In this document: positions 1 to 6,709 of the stretch, one piece after another | How positions within the stretch are numbered: the stretch's first letter is position 1 | Layout of the letters: each line of letters begins with the position of its first letter | NCBI GenBank assembly: GCA_013042825.1 | Contig: JABDPL010000271.1 | Coordinates: 1 to 8,339 of the forward strand | Length of the DNA stretch: 8,339 nt | Source of the DNA: Flavobacteriaceae bacterium | GTDB taxonomy: Bacteria > Bacteroidota > Bacteroidia > Flavobacteriales > Flavobacteriaceae | Direction: 5' to 3' | Notes under the pieces: generated by a model | Databases searched by the model: none | The model's input: only the letters and a program-made list of their open reading frames with translations | What the model was told of the DNA's origin: nothing | Translations under genes and position numbers: made by a program

Positions 1-438
1 ATCAGTTCCGGGATCCTTTAATTTCATGGGTAGGCCATACAAATAGGTATAATAATTTTTATACATCGTCGCTCTTTCGCAGCTTAAACGGTTTGCGGTT
101 GCAATCTCTTCGGAAAAGTTCTCACTGCCGTTATATGTAATTCTGCATTCCGAACCTTTTAGGTCAAATTCTGTAGTAATTGTGTCCTTGACTGCTTTGA
201 CGTAAAATGTATCTGCAGGCAAATCAATTTTTATATCACTTTCACGATTGGATTGGTCGGGAATTTCCATTGTGATATGAAATTGACCTTTAAATGTTGG
301 CCAGTTATTTTCCGGATCGTGATAGGCAATGGATCGATTAAGAATGTCGGCTGAAGTGGGTGGTTTACCACAAGAACTCATCAGAATTGCTAATAAGCAA
401 ATAACCAGTTTTTCTGTTATTTTCCTTTGACTCATCAT
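1..438 (-). CDS. DUF6503-like lipoprotein, C-terminus cut off by the window edge
   Basis: The reading frame starts at an ATG ATG pair (438-433) and stays open for 146 codons to the left edge, so the C-terminus is missing. The N-terminus is a lipoprotein signal: basic residues, a hydrophobic core (LVICLLAIL) and a lipobox Met-Ser-Ser-Cys with the lipidated Cys near residue 23. The residues after Cys are Gly-Lys-Pro-Pro with no acidic cluster, so retention on the periplasmic side is more likely than surface display. The mature part carries SIAYHDPENNW near residues 36-46 and YLYGLPMKLKDPG near the end. I recognise these motifs from the DUF6503 family of Bacteroidota, whose function is unknown. 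The start lies 3 bases after the stop of the phosphate permease gene, so the two are almost certainly co-transcribed and probably translationally coupled. The family name rests on motif memory, not on a search. Confidence 0.8.
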   Translation of the reverse strand, partial: MMSQRKITEKLVICLLAILMSSCGKPPTSADILNRSIAYHDPENNWPTFKGQFHITMEIPDQSNRESDIKIDLPADTFYVKAVKDTITTEFDLKGSECRITYNGSENFSEEIATANRLSCERATMYKNYYTYLYGLPMKLKDPGTD

Positions 439-441
439 TTT

Positions 442-2742
442 TTAAACATCTTCTTCTTCATCCTGAGGGATGGTAGCCGGCTCAACACGGCTGTCGTGCG
501 ATTTATAATATTCTGTCAACAGGTCAAAGGCCGCATTAAGAAGGTCCTTGGTTTCAAGCAGTATACTGAAGTATAAGGTTGTATTCTTGGGACTGGACTC
601 CTCGGTTCGTGTACGCTCAACCTGGCGTTGAATCTTGTCCTGAACAAAATCGAAGATCTCCTCACGGCGCTTGAGCACATCGTAGATCTGCTCAAAAGAA
701 CGGGATTCAAAAGCATTTTCTGTTTCCAGGAAGAAGCCTTCCAAAAGATCATCTATTTCCTTGAGCTCTCTGATCTGACTAAATTTTAAACGCTTATGAT
801 TGTTGTTTACATGTTTATAACTGGCTCGTGCGATAAAATCCAGCGACTGGGAAAGATCGGTTAGATAGTCAAGAATATGCAGGTAAAAGTTACTGGCTGT
901 AACACTAGATTCATCCAGGTTCTTGATGAAATAAAAAATATTATCCCGTAGGTCGTCGATCTCATCTGATAGCTTGTCAACCTGTTTTCGCCCGCGTTTC
1001 AGAAGGGTCAGATCCTGAAGTGCAAGACCGCGAATGGCGTTGGTGTAAATACGGTTGCCCCTGTTCACAACATTCGAAATATTATCGGCACTTTCATGAA
1101 TAACCCCCTGAATAGATCGGCTTTCGGCTTTTTGTAATCGATCCTCGGCAACTGCGTCTTTTAGCTGTTTTCTGTGGACCGAATAGCTTCTTATAAGTAA
1201 TATGACCGCCAATACCAGGAGAAGCGGGAACATAACATATTCGTTCCAATGGATCAAACTGGCGATAGTTGCGGAAGCAAGAAAGGCGATTATAGCCGTA
1301 AAGAACCATCCCCCTATTACGTTAAGAACACCGGCTACCCTGTACACTGCGCTCTCAACACCCCAGGCCCTGTCGGCCAGCGAGGTTCCCATGGCCACCA
1401 TGAAGGTCACATAGGTTGTCGATAAGGGTAATTTCATTGATGTTGCTATTGAGATCAAAACACTGGCCACCATGAGGTTTACTGCTGCCCGCACCAGATC
1501 GAAAGCGGGAGCGTCTATTTTGGCAATTGTCGCAGGAGGGACCTTAAACCTGTTATCGATAGTTCTGATCCACGGTTTCGGCAAGATATAGTTGGCCATG
1601 TAATTCATACCTACGGCAAGTCTTACCATACCCCTTGATAACCAGTTGGGTTCAAATCGTTCCTTGATGTCGCTTTGGCTGGAAAGGTCGATTGATGTCT
1701 TAACCACCGCTTTCGCCTTGCTTGAAAACCACAAGGTGATAACCATGATCAGGCCTGATATGATCAGGAGCAAGGTAGGTGTTTCCACTTTTCCGGACAG
1801 GGCGGCCATGCTGAATTGATCGGGCGAGATTCCCGATTCGGACCATCGTTGAAAGGCATCGAGGGCCGCTATAGGAACCCCGATAAAGTTTACCAGATCG
1901 TTACCGGCAAATGCCAGGGCAAGGGCAAAGGTCCCGACAATGATTATAAGCGTGTAAATATTCATTCGGAAAATGGCCATAACCATATACGACAGTATCG
2001 ACCAAATTAAAAAACTGATGGCCACAATAACCAGGACCTGTTGTTCAAGGAAGTCGATAATTCTTTCTCCCCCGAGCAGATCAAAGCGCTCTGCGGCAAA
2101 AGGTGTTCCCTTTAGCCCTTTCATAAAAATGAAATAGGTAATAGCCGTAAGGGCAATACCACCAAATAATGCACCTACCCACCTGGCCCTTTCCAGGAAA
2201 TTATAAGACAGCAATAGGCGCGATATCCATTGTACGACTGCACCAATGGAAAAGGCAAAGATTACCGACAGGCCTATACCGAGAATGATCTCGGTGGCTT
2301 TTGAGGTATTGATGTATTGTATAAGGTCGAAGAAAGAACCGTCGGCCGCCATGATCTTAATAAGTGAAACAGCAACAGCAGCTCCCAGGAGTTCGAAGAC
2401 AATGGATACCGTAGTGGACGTGGGCAGCCCGAGTGTATTAAAAAAATCAAGCAGGAGAATATCGGTTATCATTACCGCCATGAAGATGACCATGATCTCG
2501 CTAAAGACAAATTGCTCTGGATTAAAAATCCCTTTTCGGGCAACCTCCATCAAACCGCTCGAGAAAACGGCCCCAACCGTAACTCCGATACTGGCAACTA
2601 TCATTAAGGTTTTAAATGAAACGGCCTTCGAACCAATTGCAGAATTCAGGAAATTGACCGCGTCATTACTTACTCCAACAACGAGATCGGCAATAGCCAG
2701 GCCTGCAAGGGCGATGATCATAATGAGATAAAGATTCTCCAT
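442..2742 (-). CDS. PiT-family inorganic phosphate permease with C-terminal PhoU-like domain
   Basis: This 766-aa inner-membrane protein is predicted to import inorganic phosphate (usually as a metal-phosphate complex) driven by a cation gradient. The PiT signature occurs in both halves, as expected for an inverted repeat. There is a GVSNDAVNF motif at residues 23-31 with LPTSTTVS at 106-113, and AGNDLVNFIGVP at 279-290 with LPLSTTYVTF at 438-447. Hydrophobic membrane segments fill residues 1-130, 150-280, 320-340 and 415-518. Residues from about 525 to 745 are a soluble, charged, helical region resembling PhoU/DUF47 proteins, which elsewhere are separate genes beside pit and regulate the transporter. 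Here they are fused. The tail is acidic (DEEEDV). The ATG at 2742-2740 gives an N-terminus that enters the first helix directly. I see no convincing bacteroidetal -7 element just upstream; CAACATTA at 2800-2807 (TAATGTTG on the minus strand) is a one-mismatch candidate. A pit symbol is plausible, but the exact orthologue is uncertain. Confidence 0.93.
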   Translation of the reverse strand: MENLYLIMIIALAGLAIADLVVGVSNDAVNFLNSAIGSKAVSFKTLMIVASIGVTVGAVFSSGLMEVARKGIFNPEQFVFSEIMVIFMAVMITDILLLDFFNTLGLPTSTTVSIVFELLGAAVAVSLIKIMAADGSFFDLIQYINTSKATEIILGIGLSVIFAFSIGAVVQWISRLLLSYNFLERARWVGALFGGIALTAITYFIFMKGLKGTPFAAERFDLLGGERIIDFLEQQVLVIVAISFLIWSILSYMVMAIFRMNIYTLIIIVGTFALALAFAGNDLVNFIGVPIAALDAFQRWSESGISPDQFSMAALSGKVETPTLLLIISGLIMVITLWFSSKAKAVVKTSIDLSSQSDIKERFEPNWLSRGMVRLAVGMNYMANYILPKPWIRTIDNRFKVPPATIAKIDAPAFDLVRAAVNLMVASVLISIATSMKLPLSTTYVTFMVAMGTSLADRAWGVESAVYRVAGVLNVIGGWFFTAIIAFLASATIASLIHWNEYVMFPLLLVLAVILLIRSYSVHRKQLKDAVAEDRLQKAESRSIQGVIHESADNISNVVNRGNRIYTNAIRGLALQDLTLLKRGRKQVDKLSDEIDDLRDNIFYFIKNLDESSVTASNFYLHILDYLTDLSQSLDFIARASYKHVNNNHKRLKFSQIRELKEIDDLLEGFFLETENAFESRSFEQIYDVLKRREEIFDFVQDKIQRQVERTRTEESSPKNTTLYFSILLETKDLLNAAFDLLTEYYKSHDSRVEPATIPQDEEEDV

Positions 2743-2899
2743 GGAAAACGATTAAATCAGGCGTGAATTTATCATTTTTTTCTGATGGGCAATTTACCAC
2801 AACATTATGATTTATCGCAGCAGCTTGCTATAAAAATGGCAATTCTTAATTATTAAAAACCTGCACTTTTCAGAAATCATAAAATCCAGTAAAACAGTT

Positions 2900-2936
2900 A
2901 TTTACATTTCCAATGTAAATTTAATGTTATGTAAAT
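2900..2936. promoter_or_regulatory. Palindrome plus repeated half-site, candidate operator
   Basis: ATTTACATT (2900-2908) and AATGTAAAT (2912-2920) form a perfect inverted repeat with 9-bp arms around a 3-base centre. The half-site ATGTAAAT recurs as a direct copy at 2929-2936, sixteen bases after the copy at 2913-2920. A shorter version (ATGTAA) occurs at 2971-2976, just after the rightward -7 element. The palindrome centre is about 50 bases upstream of that element and about 170 bases upstream of the phosphate permease start. This is the usual place for an activator or repressor of one or both divergent genes. The regulator is not identified. The TTACA/TGTAA half-sites are vaguely like those of several repressor families, but the spacing does not let me choose one. 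Confidence 0.45.
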
Positions 2937-2968
2937 GTGTATAAAAAGTAAAATAATTAGTACTTTTG
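2936..2968 (+). promoter_or_regulatory. Bacteroidetal sigma-A type promoter for the YwqK-like gene
   Basis: TACTTTTG at 2961-2968 matches the Bacteroidota -7 consensus TAnnTTTG exactly. TGTG at 2936-2939 lies 21 bases upstream and is a three-of-four match to the -33 TTTG element at accepted spacing. Transcription would start around 2973-2977. That leaves a short leader of roughly 15-28 bases before the ATG at 2992 or 3001. The sequence match is direct; promoter activity is inferred. Confidence 0.65.
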
Positions 2969-2991
2969 TTATGTAAGTATTAATTAAAACC

Positions 2992-3372
2992 ATGAATGAT
3001 ATGAAGAAATATGCGATTATAGTGGCGGTTTTGTTTATTTCAACTTCGGTATTTGCCCAATCCGACAAGAATGTGAAACTTGAAAAGAAGGGTGATCTCA
3101 CCGAGGCCACTTATTATTACGATACAGGAACAATAGAACAACAAGGCACATTTAATGCTGATGGTCAGTTACATGGTGTTTGGATCAGTTATGACGTCGA
3201 TGGTAACAAAGTTGCCACAGGACAGTATGTAGATGGAAAGAAGCATGGAAAATGGTTCTTCTGGTCGGGCGAATCACTGAAAGAAGTGGACTATGTTAAC
3301 CACAAAATTATCAGTGTTAATGAATGGAATGATAAGACCAAAGTTGCCGTACAGACTGAAAAGATAAATTAA
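2992..3372 (+). CDS. Secreted YwqK/MORN-repeat protein
   Basis: This is a 126-aa protein if translation starts at 2992, or 123 aa from the ATG at 3001. The second start gives the cleaner signal peptide (MKKYAIIVAVLF, ending ..SVFAQ), so I think it is at least as likely. The mature part contains MORN-like units typical of the YwqK family: an aromatic-Gly pattern at TGTIEQQGTFNADGQLHGVW (residues 45-64), then GQYVDGKKHGKWFFW (77-91) and the degenerate LKEVDYVNHKI (96-106). Many relatives are annotated as 'YwqK antitoxin', but no toxin partner is present here. The signal peptide also argues against a cytoplasmic antitoxin role, so export to the periplasm or envelope is inferred. The gene is monocistronic: its own promoter lies upstream, and a strong terminator starts about 25 bases after the TAA. 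The molecular function is unknown. Confidence 0.85.
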   Translation: MNDMKKYAIIVAVLFISTSVFAQSDKNVKLEKKGDLTEATYYYDTGTIEQQGTFNADGQLHGVWISYDVDGNKVATGQYVDGKKHGKWFFWSGESLKEVDYVNHKIISVNEWNDKTKVAVQTEKIN

Positions 3373-3396
3373 TTTCTTTCAAATACTCTGAATAAA

Positions 3397-3424
3397 AAAA
3401 GCTCGCTGATTTCAGCGAGCTTTT
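3397..3424. terminator. Bidirectional intrinsic terminator between convergent genes
   Basis: GCTCGCTGA (3401-3409) pairs perfectly with TCAGCGAGC (3412-3420). Flanking AAAA/TTTT extends the stem to about 13 bp. Rightward transcripts end in TTTTCTTTT (3421-3429). Leftward transcripts end in seven U residues, read from the A-run at 3400-3394. It lies between the stop of the YwqK-like gene (3372) and the stop of the TonB-dependent receptor (3447), so it serves both convergent units. Confidence 0.93.
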
Positions 3425-3446
3425 CTTTTACTCAAAAAACTAAATT

Positions 3447-6287
3447 TTAAAACTTATAGGAATACCCAATTGAGAATTCTGTTCCCGGTTGTCTGAGTGA
3501 ATAGACCTGATCCTGTGTTTGGAATGATTCGAACGAACTCTCGCGTTCCGAGCCAAGAATATTTGCGACCTTTAGGTCAATTGCTGAGCGTCTTTCACTT
3601 CCGAATGATTTGTTCAAAGTAAAATTCAGGCTGTGAAATGGTTTGGTATATACGTCCGGAACAATTCCAGTTCCAACAACCTCCAGGGTTTTTCCCTGAA
3701 CATTATAGAACAAGCCGGTTTGAAGTCCGATTTCGTCAAGACTATAATCCAGTCCGATATTGATAAGATAAGGCGATTGCCCTTGCAGGTCCCGCTCCCT
3801 TTCAATGGTTTCTCCATCTCTTGCCGCAAGCACCCGTGCCTCAAATTCCGGATCAGACATGGTCAATTCCGATTTGATAATGGATACATTCGCGTTTAGT
3901 TTGAGATCTTCCAGTCCATCTGACAGGAAGCCAAAGCGTTGCCTGAACTCAAATTCAACGCCATAAACATTGGCATTACCAAGGTTAGCCGGGGTTACCT
4001 GTGTTGGAGCCGACAGGAAGAAGGTCAATTCTATAGGGTCAGTAAAATCCTTATAGAATGCGCTGGCTGCAATCATTTGTCCGTTTTCCCCAAAGCGCTC
4101 ATATCTCAAATCAACATTGGTTATATATGTTGGAACTAAGGCCTGTGTTCCAAGGGCACCTACAAATAAACGACCGGTAATGGGGTCGAAGATCTGTGAG
4201 TTCGATTGCTCCTTGAATGACGGCCTGGCCGTAGTTCTTGAAAATGATCCTCTCAGATTAGCATCATCGTTTAGTGAATAGATCAGGTTGACTGATGGGA
4301 AGAAATCGAATTCTTCTAAAACCTTTTCTTCATCAAAGATGATTTCGCCATCCTGGCCCGTATAATACGACTGGTAGAACTCAGTTCGCAAGCCGAGTAT
4401 GCTCTTAAAATTTTCACTGATATTAAATTCACCTGAGACATAAGATCCGAAAATGAAGTTTTCACCTTCGTAAGCATCATTCGGGTTAAATTGTTCACCA
4501 AAGACTATATGAGTACCCTCTCCGGAATCCCTGTCCCAAAGATTGTCGGAGTCCAGAAGTTCATCAACATCGCCACTGGCAAGGAAGCCATCGTCTCCGG
4601 AAATGGTAAAGGTGAAATCATCAATACTGAAATCACGGAATTTATAGACGTAACTGGTTCCGAATTTGATCTTACCAGGGCGACCGAAAATGTCCAATTT
4701 CTTATCGATGTCGATTTTACCAACCCAATTCTCTTCCTGTAACCAACGCCAAAGTTGAATCGGAAAAGTTGAGGCACTCGGACTCAGGAAGAAATTCCCG
4801 TCATCTGCCTGCTGTAAAGGCGTGATCCTGTGATTTTTATCGTAAACCTTTGAGAAAGTGGGAGATAACTTCCAACTGATATCCCATGGTTTCTCAATGT
4901 TGCCAACAGTATGTTCTCCACCGAAGAGCAGGTTTGTTACCGATCTCTCGGTATAGGTAAGGGCGTTTTTCTGAAGCGGCTCTAATCCGCCTCCGGTTCC
5001 ATCCTGGGAAATGACCTGATCAAAAAATCCAGCGGTCGATTCACCATTCTGAATATGGAGGGCATTAAATTTCAGTTTGGTATCATCGGTTTTAAACACA
5101 ATTCCCGCCAAACCATTTAATATAATATTGTTAAGCCCCTCCTGGCCGTTGGAAATAAGAACCTCTTTAAGATCCAGATCGGAAGCATCATTATTATTCC
5201 TGATAAAGCCACCATCTATACGATTCTCATAGAAGGTCGTCTGGTTTTTATAAGAGAAGGAAGTTTGGTAACCGATTTTATAATCACCTATATCGTATTG
5301 ATTTCCGAGAGTAAATCCAAGGTCATAGTTCATCCCACTGGTTTCCTGTTTGGCACGAAGCTCCTTCGAAAACCTGTCGGTGAGTGAATTCAATAAATTC
5401 CTGTTTTCAAACGTGCCCGGAATAGGCTGATACCTGTTGATTGGCAGATTTCTTGTGCCGTCATCATATGCAAAGAAATCGGTATCACTTCCGTCATAGG
5501 TAAGGTACTGATCGTTAAAATGCATATCGGGATTGTAACCGCTTCCAACCGAAATCGACGCTTCGCTGGAGGTAGGGAAATCCTTGGTCACAATATCTAC
5601 AACACCACCGGTAAAATCGGCAGGATATTCAGCCGAAGCTGATTTGATCACTATCACATTATCCAGGATTCCCGTTGGGAACAAATCCATCTGAATGGTA
5701 TTCCTGTCCGGATCCAGGCCAGGGATGTCCACACCATTTAATATCGATTTGGTGTAGCGATCTCCTAAACCTCGCACATAAACATATTTTCCACCTTGCA
5801 CCGATACACCCGGAACATTTTTTACTGCCCCTGCCACATCACTGGCTCCAGTACGCTTAATGGTTTGTGCAGACAACCCATCGAGCATGCTGGTTGCGTT
5901 TTTCTGAAAGGTCAGAACGGCACTCTCCGTATTGCGCTTCACCGATGTGGTGATGACAACCTGCTCCAGGGAGTTGGTGGTTAAAGTTACGTCAACAAGG
6001 GTTTCCTGGTTGGCATTGATTATCACATCAGTAATTTCCAGGGTGTCGTAACCTACAAAGGAGAATACAAGCGTGTAGTTGCCAGGATCAAGGTTTAAAA
6101 CATACTTACCGTCGAAATCGGAAGTCGTACCCTTGGTGGTCCCTTTTACAACAACGTTTGCAAATGCAAGAGGCTCGCTGAATTCGCCATCGATTACCGT
6201 TCCGACTACCTTACCCTCCTGGGCCCATGATAGTGAAACGAATAGGAATAACGTTACAGCCGCATATATTTTATAAAGACTATTCAT
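3447..6287 (-). CDS. TonB-dependent outer-membrane receptor with N-terminal CPD domain
   Basis: This 946-aa receptor is predicted to import a bulky or scarce substrate across the outer membrane using TonB-ExbBD energy. Residues 1-23 are a signal peptide ending in SLSWAQ. Residues 26-103 are a carboxypeptidase-D regulatory-like (CarboxypepD_reg) beta-sandwich, with GTVIDGEFSEPLAFANV, TTSDFDGKY and YTLVFSFVGYD. EQVVITT at 108-114 is a TonB-box-like strand. The plug spans about 130-237, with VPGVSVQGGKYVYVRGLGDR, NGVDIPGLDPDRNTIQMD and PADFTGGVVDIVTKDFP. The remainder is a beta-barrel of alternating aromatic strands ending in YSYKF, with the terminal Phe typical of BamA-assembled proteins. It is not a SusC/RagA protein by its plug motifs, and no SusD gene is adjacent. 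The start overlaps the stop of the preceding small CPD gene by 8 bases, indicating coupling. The substrate cannot be read from the sequence. Confidence 0.95.
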   Translation of the reverse strand: MNSLYKIYAAVTLFLFVSLSWAQEGKVVGTVIDGEFSEPLAFANVVVKGTTKGTTSDFDGKYVLNLDPGNYTLVFSFVGYDTLEITDVIINANQETLVDVTLTTNSLEQVVITTSVKRNTESAVLTFQKNATSMLDGLSAQTIKRTGASDVAGAVKNVPGVSVQGGKYVYVRGLGDRYTKSILNGVDIPGLDPDRNTIQMDLFPTGILDNVIVIKSASAEYPADFTGGVVDIVTKDFPTSSEASISVGSGYNPDMHFNDQYLTYDGSDTDFFAYDDGTRNLPINRYQPIPGTFENRNLLNSLTDRFSKELRAKQETSGMNYDLGFTLGNQYDIGDYKIGYQTSFSYKNQTTFYENRIDGGFIRNNNDASDLDLKEVLISNGQEGLNNIILNGLAGIVFKTDDTKLKFNALHIQNGESTAGFFDQVISQDGTGGGLEPLQKNALTYTERSVTNLLFGGEHTVGNIEKPWDISWKLSPTFSKVYDKNHRITPLQQADDGNFFLSPSASTFPIQLWRWLQEENWVGKIDIDKKLDIFGRPGKIKFGTSYVYKFRDFSIDDFTFTISGDDGFLASGDVDELLDSDNLWDRDSGEGTHIVFGEQFNPNDAYEGENFIFGSYVSGEFNISENFKSILGLRTEFYQSYYTGQDGEIIFDEEKVLEEFDFFPSVNLIYSLNDDANLRGSFSRTTARPSFKEQSNSQIFDPITGRLFVGALGTQALVPTYITNVDLRYERFGENGQMIAASAFYKDFTDPIELTFFLSAPTQVTPANLGNANVYGVEFEFRQRFGFLSDGLEDLKLNANVSIIKSELTMSDPEFEARVLAARDGETIERERDLQGQSPYLINIGLDYSLDEIGLQTGLFYNVQGKTLEVVGTGIVPDVYTKPFHSLNFTLNKSFGSERRSAIDLKVANILGSERESSFESFQTQDQVYSLRQPGTEFSIGYSYKF

Positions 6288-6645
6288 TGTTTTTATCAGC
6301 AGATGAAGTAATTGCTTCTGTGTTTATTGAACGCGGAGTCAAGGTTACATCAACTGCGGTATTGTTGTAAGCTTTAACCAATACCTCGTTATACTCGACA
6401 TTTCCATAACCGGCAAAGCTAAAGACCAGGGTATAGCGACCGGGTTCCAGGTCGATCATATAGTGACCCTCAAAGTCGGATGTGGTTGTTATACCTGTTC
6501 CTTTAACCTTTACGTTGGTAAAAGCAAGTGGTTCACTAAACTCGGCATCAATCACAGTTCCGCTTATACTCCCATCCTGAGAAAAAGCTATTGATGAACT
6601 TAACATGAGAACTAAAACAGCGATTAACTTTAGAGAATAATTCAT
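5925..6645 (-). repeat. Tandem protein-level duplication of the receptor N-terminal segment
   Basis: The small gene (codons 6645-6283) and the first 121 codons of the receptor (6287-5925) encode colinear segments that align without any gap. By my hand count, about 55 of 97 residues are identical from residue 25 to 121, plus scattered matches in the signal peptides (both begin Met-Asn and both have Gln at 23). The DNA has diverged at many third positions, so the duplication is old, not an assembly artefact. Confidence 0.8.
6280..6645 (-). CDS. Stand-alone secreted CPD-domain protein, paralogue of the receptor N-terminus
   Basis: This is a 121-aa exported protein. Residues 1-23 form a signal peptide (hydrophobic IAVLVLMLSSS, ending AFSQ). 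The rest is a single carboxypeptidase-D regulatory-like domain with GTVIDAEFSEPLAFTNV, TTSDFEGHY and YTLVFSFAGYG. There is no plug or barrel. It matches the first 121 residues of the receptor encoded next, and it stops just after the place where the receptor has its TonB-box-like strand. At that place (about 108-114) the small protein has NTEAITS, which has lost most of the hydrophobic beta character. The TAG stop (6282-6280) overlaps the receptor ATG in AATGAATAG, so reinitiation coupling is likely. It could be a maintained periplasmic partner of the receptor or a remnant of a duplicated receptor. The intact signal peptide and conserved domain core favour maintenance. Confidence 0.85.
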   Translation of the reverse strand: MNYSLKLIAVLVLMLSSSIAFSQDGSISGTVIDAEFSEPLAFTNVKVKGTGITTTSDFEGHYMIDLEPGRYTLVFSFAGYGNVEYNEVLVKAYNNTAVDVTLTPRSINTEAITSSADKNNE

Positions 6646-6661
6646 GCTTTGATATTTTTAG

Positions 6662-6687
6662 GGCCGTCCTTGTTCTTAAAGACGGCC
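6662..6687 (-). other. Intercistronic RNA hairpin within the receptor operon
   Basis: GGCCGTC (6662-6668) and GACGGCC (6681-6687) form a perfect GC-rich 7-bp stem with a 12-base loop. It lies in the 64-base gap between the beta-helix lipoprotein gene and the CPD gene. On the transcribed strand the stem is followed by CTAAAAATAT, not a U-tract, so it is a poor intrinsic terminator. I infer a stability or processing element that could make the upstream lipoprotein mRNA more abundant than the downstream genes. No TAnnTTTG element is visible in the gap, which supports one operon. Confidence 0.5.
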
Positions 6688-6709
6688 GGTCTGTTTGAAA
6701 GTTATTTTT

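Noticed and set aside
2246..2731. Open 161-codon frame on the plus strand antisense to the phosphate permease gene
   Set aside because: It lies wholly inside the strongly supported permease coding region, has low-complexity Ile/Thr/Ser/Lys/Arg composition typical of an antisense frame of a membrane protein, and shows no recognisable domain.
2992..3372. Toxin-antitoxin system based on the YwqK family label
   Set aside because: No toxin gene is nearby and the protein carries a secretion signal.
3447..6287. Receptor considered as SusC/RagA of a polysaccharide utilisation locus
   Set aside because: Plug motifs differ from the SusC/RagA signature, there is no adjacent SusD, and no carbohydrate-active enzyme is in the window.
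6662..6687. Hairpin considered as an intrinsic terminator splitting the operon
   Set aside because: The transcribed strand lacks a U-tract after the stem, and no promoter is visible before the CPD gene, so read-through with possible processing is more likely.
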